A stretch of DNA of 64,000 nt from Strigops habroptila (Eukaryota > Chordata > Aves > Psittaciformes > Psittacidae). The position numbers were made by a program, and so were the translations under genes. Numbering within the stretch: the stretch's first letter is position 1; the number at the start of each line of letters is the position of its first letter. The stretch is from assembly GCF_004027225.2 (NCBI RefSeq), contig NC_044277.2, positions 26,860,995-26,924,994 on the forward strand, given 5' to 3'. This document shows, one piece after another, positions 1 through 10,652 of the stretch. The notes below the pieces were generated by a model. The model made no database searches, was not told the origin of the DNA, and saw only the letters and a list, made by a program, of their open reading frames with translations.

Positions 1-308
1 GAAGGAAGGAGGGACATTTGGAGTTATGGTGTTTGTCTTCCCAAGTAAAAGCTACATGTGATGGAGCCCTGCTTTCCTGGATACGGCTGTACGCCTGCCT
101 GCCAATGAGAAGTAGCAAATAGATCCCTTATTTTGCTTTGCTGGAACACATAGCTTTTTCTTTCCCTATTAAACTGTCCTTTCCTCAACCTATGAGTTTT
201 CACACTTTCACCCTTCCAGTTCACACCTCCATGCTGCTGGGGGTGTGTGTAAGAGAGCACACACAAGTTGGGGAGGCTTGACTCCCTACTGGTGTTAATC
301 CACAAGAA
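1..308 (+). mobile_element. ERVL-like LTR, 3' half, cut by window edge
   Basis: This is the downstream half of an avian ERVL-like long terminal repeat. Recognisable family blocks occur in order: the 'ggagttatggtgtttgtcttcccaag' type segment (20-46), 'gatggagccctgctttcctgg' (60-80), a 'cctgcctgcc' block (95-104), the polyadenylation hexamer ATTAAA at 168-173 followed by 'ctgtcctttcctcaacc', and a terminal 'ggtgttaatccaca' (291-304) matching the family end 'ggggttaaaccac'. The U3 part with its TATA box would lie upstream of base 1, so promoter and 5' boundary cannot be seen. No internal retroviral sequence follows, so it is probably a solo LTR or fragment. Family assignment is from memory of the consensus; the right end is good to a few bases. 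Confidence 0.75.
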
Positions 309-2473
309 GTGTATATTCTGTTGTCATTAGAATCTATTAGACGATATAATGACATGTGAATTTGATTTTTTTCAAGAACATTTTGCTATTCTGCTACATA
401 CAAAATACATAATTCCTAAATCTTTCTTTTTTATTTAAAGCAACCTTTCACTTCCTCTTTTAAGCCACTGTATAAACTTCAAAATACATGAAAATACATA
501 TTTTGCTGTAAAAAGATAAAAAAATTTGAGCATTACCTTATAAGCTAATAAAACACCATTATTTATAGTTTTACAGTGTTAACAAGATGCGCTTCATTAA
601 ATCTTAATTTAAAAAAGAGGGAAATTAATACCATGGTTTTTTTCACTTGCCCATAGGAAACAGCAAATTAGAGCAACAGACAGAAGGAAGTTATTAAAAA
701 ATGTAGAGTCTTGATTAAATTTTAAAAAATGAAAAGGAGACAAATCTAAAATTATCAAATGGAAGTTTCTAAAGAAGTTCCTTTCTGTAATAGTTTAGAA
801 TACATTCAACTGATAACGCTGTGGCTAGCAGAATGCCAAACAAGCAAAACATTCTGATAGCAAAGCAATGGATTTTCATTCAAGCCCTGAAGTGAGCATG
901 CTGCAAGCTTTCCTCTTAGTGTTCTAAGGCAGATTTGAGGTTTTTCTTTGGCCAATCCAATCTCTATGGATTTTGTTAATATTTCACCCCTTTCCTGCTT
1001 TTTTCTAGACTGACATAACTGTCACTTCTGCATTCTGTGTTAACCTAATGATGAATATAAAAAGAGATACTACTAGCCAGAAGTAAATAAATATGATTAG
1101 GTATTTATATACTCAGCCTAGCTTTTCTACTATTTCTCCTCTCCCTTGTTTTTATTTTGGCCATGACCATTACCTCGCTTTCAGGTTTTACAGAGCACAG
1201 AATAAACTAACTCCTCCCTTAGGGGTAGCTAGTCTGTTTTGTCTCACTTGGGAAATAAATCTGCTCCCACAATATTTATTTTCTATATTACCACTCTTCA
1301 TCTTCTTTAGAAGAGAAAAAAGAAGATTAATTAAGCCCAGTGGTGTCAATACAATTTGTGTTTCACTTGATATAGATACACCAGAGGAAGCTATTTGCAC
1401 ATACATGAAAAATGAAATAACCACACAGGAAAAAGCAGGCTGAATAGAAGTTATAGAATGCCCAAGAAGAGGCATCACTATTTTTAAGATATCAGTTAAA
1501 TCAGATCCTGATTCCTAAGTCAGGAATGATAGGGAAATTATCATCTATTGATGCTATAACAATGTCGGGATTTAATTTAGTCTTTCGTATAAAGCCTTCA
1601 TCAGAGATTTGAAAGTCTTAAATATCTGCCAATAATACTCATATAAATATGGTGGTATAGCTCCCATGTCAACATTTATTTTGGTTTTACAGTACCATAT
1701 CTTTTCCCAGCTCCAAATTTTCAATTTGGTACAAAATTATAAAATAATCCAAGAATAAGGTTCAAAGTATAGCGGAAAACAGTGTTATTTTTCAATGGAA
1801 AGCAGGAGGTTGACCAGTGTTAATTTAGAGTTATAATTGCTTTACAATGTCTTTTCTTCATACAGAAAATTTCCAACAATGCCACACATTAACTATCTAG
1901 TACAACTGGATTCAAATATAGATTGCCAATTTAGCTTTGTGGGATAATTACTGAATATGATTTAGAAATTAAACTTCTATTTAAAAATGTAGCATTGCTC
2001 ACACATAAAGGAAAAACGGACTTTCAGGGTAAGATGCAGCTGCACGTGGTATGCCAGGAATTCACTCCACAGCAGTTCCCGTGGCAACATTGCTTGACGG
2101 AGGATGGAGCAGAGTGGAGATTCTGAGGCCAAACTCTGTCCCAACACCAGCAGAGATGGGAACTAGGTGGTACTTAAAACTGATAAGCTGCATACTTGCT
2201 GCCCTGAGCCAACGGCCTGTCATCTTTTGACAAAATGCTGTCCTTTGTGTGAACTTTGCTTCATTATTATGCACTTTAATACGAAAACACACCTCCACCT
2301 CCAATGCTACCTGCCTCCAAAGTGAGACCACCCCTCTTTGAGCATGCTCTTTGAATTTTTTGTGGCATATACCTTTAAAAGTGAAGCGAGGAAAATTTAC
2401 ACCAATAACAATAAAGGTATGTATGACTAGAGTCACTCAAGCTCCACCTTGAAAGCAAAAAATACTATAAAAA
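309..2473. other. AT-rich unique sequence, no gene seen
   Basis: Nothing coding can be supported here. Two overlapping opposite-strand frames at 1093-1443 (116 codons, plus) and 1188-1478 (minus), and one at 2062-2436 (minus), have no recognisable domains and read through AT-rich sequence. No repeat family was recognised. The stretch is typical avian intergenic or intronic DNA. Confidence 0.6.
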
Positions 2474-3060
2474 TGACCCAAAAAGTGGGGGGCTTTAGGG
2501 AAGACATCATCGTGGACGAGCCGAGGAAGACCCCATCAGCTGACTACTCTCGACTCCTGGGACCGGTCGACGGGCTGGACCTTTCTTCCCCCCCATAGGG
2601 ACGCCTTTGGGGAAGACTTGCACTGTATCCAGTGCTTCCCTGGGAAAATTAGGAATCTCTATATAGAGTTACTTTTTACTTTTATACTTTAAAGCCAGGC
2701 TGTATTATTCATAACTTTGTCGCGCGGCTGTATACCTTATTATTTGCACGTGCTTTTGCAGACAGTGTATTTATCACCGGCAATCCACAAGAACCTGTAT
2801 CTGTTGCTTTAATAAACTGCACTGTTGAAGTAGCTAATCGTAAATCTCTCACTGAACGCGACCAGCTCCCTCAGTGTGGCTGTGCTAGTTCATGAGCACG
2901 ATTAGACTGAAGGTGCAGTGCACTATTAGTGCATCCGGAATCGTGATTTTTCAATATATATTGAATGCGACTGGACTGATAGTGGCAAATTGGGCATCAC
3001 TCAAAATCTAAGCCTAGCCGCACCCAGCCCCTCTAATATCTGAAGATCAGGTGGAAAGCA
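2474..3060 (+). mobile_element. CpG-rich LTR-like element (probable solo ERV LTR)
   Basis: The composition changes sharply from the AT-rich flanks to a block with many CpGs (for example 'accggtcgacggg' and 'tgtcgcgcggctg'). It reads like a retroviral LTR in plus orientation. It may start at TG (2474-2475) and has a 'ctatatagag' TATA-like stretch near 2660. A polyadenylation hexamer AATAAA sits in 'gctttaataaactgcac' (about 2808-2823), followed by a pyrimidine/CpG-rich R-U5-like tail. The end is uncertain: candidate ends lie between about 2900 and 3060. The tail holds two palindromic pieces, the near-palindrome 'tgcactattagtgca' and the perfect 'caatatatattg'. I recall similar avian ERV LTR sequence but cannot name the family. 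No gag/pol/env reading frames adjoin it and no clear target-site duplication was found. Confidence 0.55.
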
Positions 3061-4883
3061 AGGGGGTTTATTTTCTGCCAAATTATTTTACCTTTTCACG
3101 TAACAAGCTTCCACCCTAAACATCTGGGAGTTTTGAGATATTCAAAGGACTAAAGTTTATGTAATCTGTATGACTAAGTTAAACAGCTTTGAAAATTTAT
3201 ATTTCATGACTATGATTATAGTCAAAGGCATTGAAGACAGCAGTAGGATAAAATAATAACTAATAATAACATTCAAAGAAGTGAGACAGTGACCCTGAGT
3301 GTTTCTAGCACAAAATAAACACATAAAACAAAATTCCTGCCAAAGATCTTATGTCTGTATTTTATTGTTTCATGTTCTTTTCACTAGAAAGTGAGATATT
3401 TGACATGTGAAAGATGAGAAAGGTGGGAGAGTGGATAAACAGGGATAAGCCAGTCAATACAAGCATCCACATTTGGAAGCCGTCACTAATAGGCAAATAA
3501 AAAAAGCTGTTAGCAGCAGTGAGAGTCTGGGCATCAGAAGAGTTTGTTTCTCACTCTTGTGAAGGGCTCTTTCGATGAAATGTAATTACACAGTTAAAGT
3601 CATGAGTGTTTTCTGCACATGTAATATACACAATCTGCTCAGTAGAGCAAGTAGAGCAGCCCTGTTTTTTAGCTTTATACTCTAAAAACTCTGAGGTAGA
3701 AAATGTCTCAAGTTCAATGGACCGCTCATATATGACAGGGGCCCATAATGGGCAGTAAATAAAAAGCCTCCTTTTACATATGCCACAACATAAATGGTGT
3801 GTACTGGGAAATATATGCGCTCCCTGATGCACCCACATATGGCTGTTGAAATGGGCAGCAAATGTATCAGGTTTGCATAACAACATCACATTAACACTTC
3901 TGCTAAGACAAGATTCACTTGAGAGAAGAGCAAGCTGTGACACTTGTGGTTGAGATGAAGACAATTCTCCAAACGCTTTCAGAAAGAATAAGCCTTTAAC
4001 TTATGGGCCTCTATTTAATTTTATGTCCTTCTAGTAGCAGGAGTTTGCCAACATGATTGCAGCAAGTGTGATGCTGTGTACATGAGGACTAGAGCTGTAA
4101 TGATATGAGTATAGGTGTGCAATTCAGTTTATAGATCTGAAGATTTTGCTGCCTGTCATGTAATGTCATCATAGCTTATACATGGGTACAAGCATCAGCA
4201 CTTAAGTAATTTTTAATTTTTTAAATTAAAAAAAAGTAACGACAGGCATCACAGTACAAAAATGGCTCAAAAGGCTGCACATGCAGGGGGAATGGGAACC
4301 AAAAGAGAGAAGACATAAAAGTTTTTAAGTACTACCTAAAAAAGTGGCAGCTATTTAACTTAACAGAAACACTGTTTTAGACCAGGAGATCTTTTGACCA
4401 CCTCTATTTCATTTGATTAAACAGCTAGCAGTTTAGATTCTCATTTAAAGAAAGCCATTTCTACAGCTGTGCATAGACTCACACACTGCCAAACCACGAT
4501 TTTCCAACTAACAATGTTTTAAAACCATTGCATAAACCTTTAGCTGAATAAAGCTTGATATTGTTGACATACCTCTCAACTAGTGCCCATAAGTTATAGT
4601 GATGAACACTAACCAGCTGCTAGTGCCCTCTTCTGGGGAATGCCGCCTTATAAAGACGCCGTGCTCATAAGATTGTTTTATTGGTACCTTTGACACTGCT
4701 TTATGAAAAAATGGGTCAAAAGTTTCAAAAACTGACAAAATACAAGCAGTAACTTCAAAAAAAGTCATAAAGCCAGTTTCCAAAATCAATTCTTTCTGAG
4801 CTTTCTGATACATCAAATTTGCTATACCTTTAATTCTTAACAATAGCTGGTGTTTTTCATTGAATTGTTGTGTCCTTTGTGGG

Positions 4884-4914
4884 ATTTTCTTTTCTTTTCC
4901 TTTCTTTTTTTTTC
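4884..4914. repeat. Pyrimidine-rich low-complexity tract
   Basis: Nearly pure T with interspersed C on the plus strand, followed by a purine-rich 'ggaggggagggggtgg' block. The overlapping short open frames on both strands (about 4837-5187) are products of this composition. Confidence 0.8.
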
Positions 4915-5210
4915 AAGGAGGGGAGGGGGTGGCAACAACCAAACTCTTTTTGTTTTGGGTTGGGTTTTTTTAGAGAATATTTTAAAAGATTGTTTATACT
5001 TTTTCCATGTAATGTGGAAACCCCTTTTCAGGTCTTGCAAAGTACGTGGCAGGTTGTCTTCATTTTTACTTCCATGTCCTCTGGGAAATGCTGCCTTGTA
5101 AAGATAAGCTACTTTCCATTGCCCAGTCTGAGAAACTTGATTAAAGGATTGTCTTTATGCTTTATTCTCTGGAGTGTAAATCTTTGAATGCAGCTTGATT
5201 AAGTAGACTG

Positions 5211-5294
5211 TTTTTGGGTGGTTTGGTTTGTTTTTTTTTGTTGTTTTGTTGTTTGTGTTTGTTTGGTTTTCTGGGTTTTTTGGGGTTTTTTTTA
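5211..5294. repeat. G/T-rich low-complexity tract
   Basis: About 84 bases composed almost entirely of T and G in irregular TTTG/TTGTTT units, ending in a T-run. No defined repeat period. It resembles the degenerate GT-rich tracts common in avian introns. Confidence 0.8.
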
Positions 5295-6712
5295 AACATT
5301 AGAGCATTCTCATTAGGATAATTTATATTCCTCAGAAAAAACTAGAAGAAAAGGGAACTGCTGACTACCTCTCCCCACCCTCCTTCATCCAACAGGATTG
5401 TCCATCAAGCAATAAATATGTCATTAGTATGCACGTACATCTTTTTTTATTCCTCATATTCTGTAGTTAATATATGTGTATAAATTTATTAGCTTATTCA
5501 TCTTTAGTTCACTTGCAGGCTAAACTACTCAGGATATACAATGATGATTTAATGGGTCATTCAGAATATATTTCAAAAAGAGCTTTCAGTGCATCAACAA
5601 GAATGAAATCTTCTGCTTCAAAATATATGTATATAGATCTCTTCTGTCTGAATCTTGAACAAAATCACCACTGCAGATCTGTATTTTCTCCTGTAAGAAA
5701 ATAAGTAACAACACCCTGAGTGCTGTAATTTATTGAATAGCTTCCTGAAAGGAAAGATATTGACTGTCCATGACTGCTGCAAAGCTCTGTCACTGTAAGC
5801 TTTAGACTAGATTATATTTTAAATAATAAATTTCCATAAAGGAATTAATTCTGTCCGATAGCCATCTCCCTCCAAGACATTTCTGTTACCTCAGGGATAT
5901 TGACTGGGATGATTACTGCTGAATACATGATACATCCTGATTGCTTTTGAAGATTAAAAATTGAAAACAGTTGTGATGCCGTGTTCTTTGTACCTACTGT
6001 TACATCTTAGCACATTAAAAGTGTCAAAGTAATGCCAGATTTTAAAATTTTATGTTACTTGCAGAATGTGCAAGTTTGAAGCAACTTCCCGCCTTAGAGT
6101 CTTCACATTGCAATGGCCAGCTCCACACAGTTGCGTGAAAAATCTGAAAAAATCACAGTGGTAAGCTTGTGTTTTTCTCACTTCAAGCTGTAAACATAAA
6201 CTTGACTGTCTATGAACAAACATGTTCCTCTCTCCTACTTTTGAAGTACTTAAACATCCTCAGATGTGCACTTCTGTGATAGTACTTGAAGACACATTGA
6301 TGTAATGGGGTACATTGCTAAAGCTGACAACTCAAGGATTCTTATCTGAGAGAAGAAGAATCTTCACACTTTAAACTTGGAGTCAACCAAAACTACCACA
6401 TGCCATCTGCCCACTCCTCAACATTCAAAGCTTCTTTCTTACTTCATCCAGGAGAGAAAGCCATTGAGACATTCCCACAGGTATGCTGCTTGTTGCAGCT
6501 CACACTTTGTGGAAGTTCTATCCAGCTCTATCTTCATTGCATGCTTCAGTACTATTTAAGAAGCCAAAGCCCCAGCCTAATAAATCTTTTGCTGCAACCA
6601 AAGACAACATAGTTGTGTGAGAACCTGTATTAACCCAAAAAACAAAGCTAATTATTGCTAGCAGAGAGAACACAAAGAGGTCAGGAAAGCGTGTTGCACA
6701 ATCCAGTGTGCA

Positions 6713-6733
6713 CTCCATGCTGCAAGCATGGAG
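6713..6733. other. Perfect 9-bp inverted repeat, 3-base loop
   Basis: CTCCATGCT (6713-6721), loop GCA (6722-6724), AGCATGGAG (6725-6733). The arms match perfectly. The stem is too short for a microRNA precursor, and the flanking bases do not extend the pairing appreciably. Confidence 0.8.
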
Positions 6734-9479
6734 AGCCATAAAAAGTTAGCAGTGATGATTGTGCCATAACTCCATGATCAGTGATGCAGACTGCCAGCCC
6801 ATTCTCTACCTTATATGCAAATGTTCAGCTTCCAAGTCTTCGTTCAGTAGACTCGAAACACACTTATCATCTGTGCTGATGTTGCACCATCTGTTAAACA
6901 CCAAAGACATTAACATAGGATTAGCTAGAAAGGCCAGATGAAAGGAGGGGATGAGGGAAAAAAACCTCACAAGCATGAGAACACCTTTCAAGATGTTGGA
7001 CTCACGTTGCTGACTCAAGGTCAACTGAACAGAAATGGGTTACAGAACTTCATTTTCCCTGGCCAAAATATTTAAATGCTGTGAAACTGCAGCTCCAGTG
7101 ACACAAGATCAAGAGTGCTTTGTCCCAAAATACCATGTAAACTACAAGATGGCAGACCATGGATAGAAAAATTGTTTTAGATCTCCTTCCTAGATGAAAG
7201 CCGTAACCATGAGAATACTGCATACAAGAGATCACACCCTTTTTTTGTGTCTTGGGTAGTCTCTTGAAAGAAAGGAATGATGGATGTCTTTTTATTGAAG
7301 ACAAGTCTTGAAGATTCGCAGCCTTGAAACTTTTCCTGGAATTAAATGCCTAAATACTTACTATGATAAAAAACTCCTAACTCTTAGAAAGTGTAAAATG
7401 ATGGCACTTATATCTCTCCAGGACTTCTGGTGAGCTATTTTCTTGGCATACTCAGCATGGTTTTTCATTTGAACATTTCGTTTGGGTTTCTAAATTCCTG
7501 CTGGCAGTATTTCCTGGCTCCGTCTAAGCACCCTGGTGCTTTTTTGTTCCCTTTCCTCAGCCTGCTGAAGGCTGTTACAACATCCTCCACTAGGTTAACT
7601 GGGTGATCTAGTGGACTAGTTTTCTGTTAAGCTTGTCCTGTCCTTTAACAGAGTTTTTCCCAACAAAAATGTAACTTTTACAAGCTGTTGCAGTGAACTA
7701 ACTGCATTATGTACGATATCATGTTAGCCACAGACATCTATACTGTCTTCCTGTCTCTCTGACCTTTTGAGATGTTTTTTGGTAGAGTACAACTTTCAGA
7801 GAATGCATCACTTAGGATTCCAGACTTGACCTGCATCTGCAGAAGCCAACAGCTTTCTCATGTGTCATTCAATGATTCATTAAGTGAGATACTGTACTGG
7901 TCACACCTTTATTGCAGTGATTCTGCATGCTGCATACATACACATTTTAGGAATCAAAGTCAGAGTAGATTAGTACTTTCAAAAGATGTTGTTATGATCA
8001 GATAGAAATTTTAAAAGGTGAGGAAATATGTGGCACAGGAAATCTACTGGAAGACGTGCTTCCATAAAACAAAGAAGAGACCTGCACAAAATAAGCAATA
8101 GTAAACTATCCTAAGCTGGGTGCATAATTAAGATCTTGCAATTATAACTTCAGCAGTCCCAGAAGAAAATAATCACAGATTGCCTCAAAGCCTGAATTCA
8201 GCAGCAAGAGAATCTATATATGCAGAGCCCAAGCCTGCTTTGTTCAGTGCTGTTGCTGCAGGGCTCTTATCTATAATCTGGCAATTACAATATTTGCCTA
8301 GTGTTATGAACAATTCCCTATACATCACTCTGCAGCTAAGCTTCATGCAAACAAGCTCAAGCCACTAGGCCAAATTTTGTCTTCAGATACATATGCAATA
8401 ATCCCACTGATACCTGCAAATCAAATCATTTCCAAAGGAAAAAAGGAGAGCTTTTTTCCACAAGTTTGGATTCGAGCCTGTGTCAGCATTAACAAGGGTA
8501 AGGTAGAGACAGAAAAAAAGAAACCATGCTACTAACCCTCTATTAAAAAAGCTAATACATTAAGGGGGAAAATTAGAATACTTAGTTCAAAGGTCAACAC
8601 AGCTTTCACACATCTCAGAGTTTTTTAAGAGAACCACATGTAAAACCAGCAAGATTTGTAGCTCTCCTTGGAAGGCCATGAGTCTGTAAATCAAGGAGAA
8701 AGTTGATCATTACCCTAAAAATGTAGGGTGTTTGGTTTTTTTCCATCCCAACTGTAGACATCTAATACCAATAATTTTAATTTCACTTCTGTTTATAGAG
8801 CATGGCTTATGTGAGAGAACATGAGAGGATGTAGTTACCAAAAAAAAAAAGTGAGCAGAGGTAGAAGTAATTCATCATTATTTCAAGCTACCAAAGACAA
8901 ATGCTTCTATGAAATGTCCTTTTAATTTGAGGCTAACTTTTAAGACAGAATAATCAGCATCTGAAGACAGTGATTCTTAAAGCAGTTTTTTTATACAGCA
9001 GTTTTAAGACTAACTGAAGTACAAAATTAAAAGAAGGTGTTCATATGATGTTATATTGCATATTTCCTATAAATTTTTTCAAAAATTACTGGATTTGCAG
9101 AAATTTTTTCAAAATTGCCATTTCTAAAGCTGTATTACAGAAGGTATTTAGATATTTGTTTGTGGTTTAGTAACTCAAAACCATACTGCTTTCTATTAAC
9201 AATTACCGGAAATATTTATTTAAAATTAAAAGGTAATTTCAAATGGTTACAAAATAGTATCAGAATTTATATCTTCTACTCAGCTTTACTACAGGTAAAC
9301 TTGTATATTAAGTGCTAAGTATAACACATTCCTGAGTCATCTTAACTTCACTGGTATTTTAATACCAATTTAGAAGTCTGTCTTAGTCCTTATGTGCAAG
9401 ATCTTGGACTTTAAGTCATCCCTGGAACACTGTAAATTGAAAAGTATAGGAAGGGTGTTCTTTTCCAATATCATCAATG

Positions 9480-9671
9480 GATTTCATGCATTCCTGGAAG
9501 ACCAGGGTCTCTGCGCAGAAGGGGGAGTGCAGGCAGGAGCGGAAGGCACTGCGAGCTGAGCCTGGGTGCAAGTGTGTCTGGTCCCAGCAACAGCCCCTCC
9601 AGCCACAGCCTGAAGGCCCTTCAGGGTGCAGGGGCCATCAGGAGATGCAGAGCCTGGGAAAAAAAAAAAAA
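9480..9671 (+). other. GC-rich island ending in a 13-base A-run
   Basis: A roughly 180-bp segment that is conspicuously GC-rich against its AT-rich surroundings and ends abruptly in an uninterrupted A-run at 9659-9671. This layout is what a 5'-truncated, poly(A)-tailed retrocopy would leave, but I do not recognise the sequence. A 72-codon plus-strand frame (9477-9695) crosses it, rich in Q, P, G and basic residues and without a known domain. Poly(A)-tailed retrocopies are uncommon in birds because CR1 does not use poly(A). An alternative is ordinary GC-rich DNA next to A-rich simple sequence. Confidence 0.35.
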
Positions 9672-9977
9672 GAAAATACAGGGAAAATCTCTTAAAGTCC
9701 CAAGAAAAACTAAACCAGTAATAAGACTAAAGCGGAGGGGAAAGGGTGAGGGGTGAGAAAAAAAAAAGGAAACAGTAAACCCAAATAAAAACAAACCAAA
9801 ACCAACCCCTCCCCCCAAAAAAACAAAACCAAAATAAACCCCCAAAAACCCAAACAAAACAAACACCTTACCCCACCCCACTCTCCCAGCAACTACTGAA
9901 ATTACATCAGCCTTGAATATTTAAAATGAGGATTGGAACAGAAATATCTCATAAGAAGATGTTGGCTTTCAGGTGGT
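9672..9977. repeat. A-rich and CA-rich low-complexity stretch
   Basis: A-rich sequence with AAAC/CCAAA units, densest from about 9755 to 9866. The long hydrophobic F/G-rich frames on the minus strand (9621-9892) come only from this composition and are not genes. The last 100 bases are ordinary AT-rich DNA leading up to the CR1 end. Confidence 0.75.
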
Positions 9978-10354
9978 ATCATAGAATCATAGAATGATTA
10001 TGGTGGGAAAGGACCTTAAGATCATCTAATTCCAACCCCCCTGCCATGGGCAGGGATGCCTCACAGTAGACCATGTTGCCCAAGGTTCTGTCCAACCTGA
10101 CCTTGAACACTGCCAGGGATGGAGCATTTATCTCTTCTCTGGGCAACCTGTTCCAGTGCTTCACCACCCTCACAGTAAAGAACTTTTTACTTATATCTAA
10201 CCTGAACTTCCCCTGTTTAAGTTTAAACCCATTATCCTTTGTCCTACCACTACAGTCCCTGATGAAGAGTTCCTCTCTGGCATCCTTGTAGGCCCCCTTC
10301 TGGAAGGTTGCTATAAGGTCACCATGCAGCCTTCTCCAGGCTGAACAGCCCCAA
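9978..10354 (-). mobile_element. CR1 LINE, 5'-truncated 3' end with ORF2 remnant
   Basis: Avian CR1 retrotransposon on the minus strand. The 3' terminus is the octamer pair 'atcatagaatcatagaat' (9978-9995 as read on plus), followed by the family's 3' block with 'ccatgggcaggga'. Upstream on the element lies the last part of ORF2. The minus frame encodes a decayed ORF2 C-terminus with recognisable pieces such as HWNRLPRE, FKVRLDRTLGNMV and SLPMAGGLELDDL. A frameshift near 10340 separates this frame from the 'LGLFSLEKAAW' piece of the same protein. CR1 reverse-transcribes itself by target-primed reverse transcription; this copy has only the end of that protein and is dead. The long 9979-10743 minus frame is a chance fusion with neighbouring LTR DNA. 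Confidence 0.95.
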
Positions 10355-10374
10355 TTTTTTACATTTGTTATGAA

Positions 10375-10652
10375 GACATTTATGTTGGAAAGCAACCGCC
10401 ATGTGCACTGGCACCCTACATCCCAGAAAGTGGCTGGACATCGCCTGCGGATGGGAAGTTCGGGAGAAATCCTTTTTTTTTTGTTTATCTTTCTTTGCTT
10501 CCACAAACAAACCTTGCTTTCCTTTATTAAACTGCCCTTATCTTGATCCACAGGTTTTTTCGTCTTATTTTCTCCTCCTGTCCCACTAAAGAGGGGAAGT
10601 AATAGAGTGGCTTGGTGGGCACCTGACAGCCAGCCAAGGTCAGCCCTATACA
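10375..10652 (+). mobile_element. ERVL-like LTR, 3' portion
   Basis: This 3' LTR segment belongs to the same broad avian ERVL-like group as 1-308 but a different subfamily. Family blocks in order are 'ttggaaagcaaccgcc' (10385-10400), 'gtggctggacatcgcctgc' (about 10430), the hexamer ATTAAA at 10526-10531 followed by 'ctgcccttatcttgatcc', 'cgtcttattttctcctcctgtccc', and a terminal 'gtgggcacctgacagccagcc'. The last bases (about 10641-10652) correspond to the expected 'ggtcaacccaccaca'. The U3 half is missing. The CR1 on the other strand stops about 20 bp away, so either the CR1 inserted into the LTR or both are remnants of one rearranged locus. Confidence 0.75.

Larger units (their letters stand above)
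3061..9476. other. AT-rich unique sequence with low-complexity patches
   Basis: No supported gene. It contains a pyrimidine-rich patch (4884-4914), a G/T-rich low-complexity tract (5211-5294), a perfect short hairpin (6713-6733) and a weak dispersed repeat pair (4630-4656 and 5078-5104). The largest frame, 3551-3964 minus (137 codons), has no recognisable domain and is within chance expectation for this much sequence. Confidence 0.6.

Noticed and set aside
3551..3964. 137-codon minus-strand frame with scattered Cys/His pairs
   Set aside because: The Cys/His spacing does not fit any zinc-finger pattern I know, and there is no supporting gene structure.
4837..5187. Overlapping short frames on both strands
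   Set aside because: Products of pyrimidine- and G-rich low-complexity sequence.
6713..6733. MicroRNA precursor
   Set aside because: The stem is only 9 bp with a 3-base loop and does not extend; a precursor needs a much longer imperfect hairpin.
9621..9892. Hydrophobic G/F-rich minus frames as a membrane protein
   Set aside because: They translate an A/C-rich low-complexity tract on the opposite strand.
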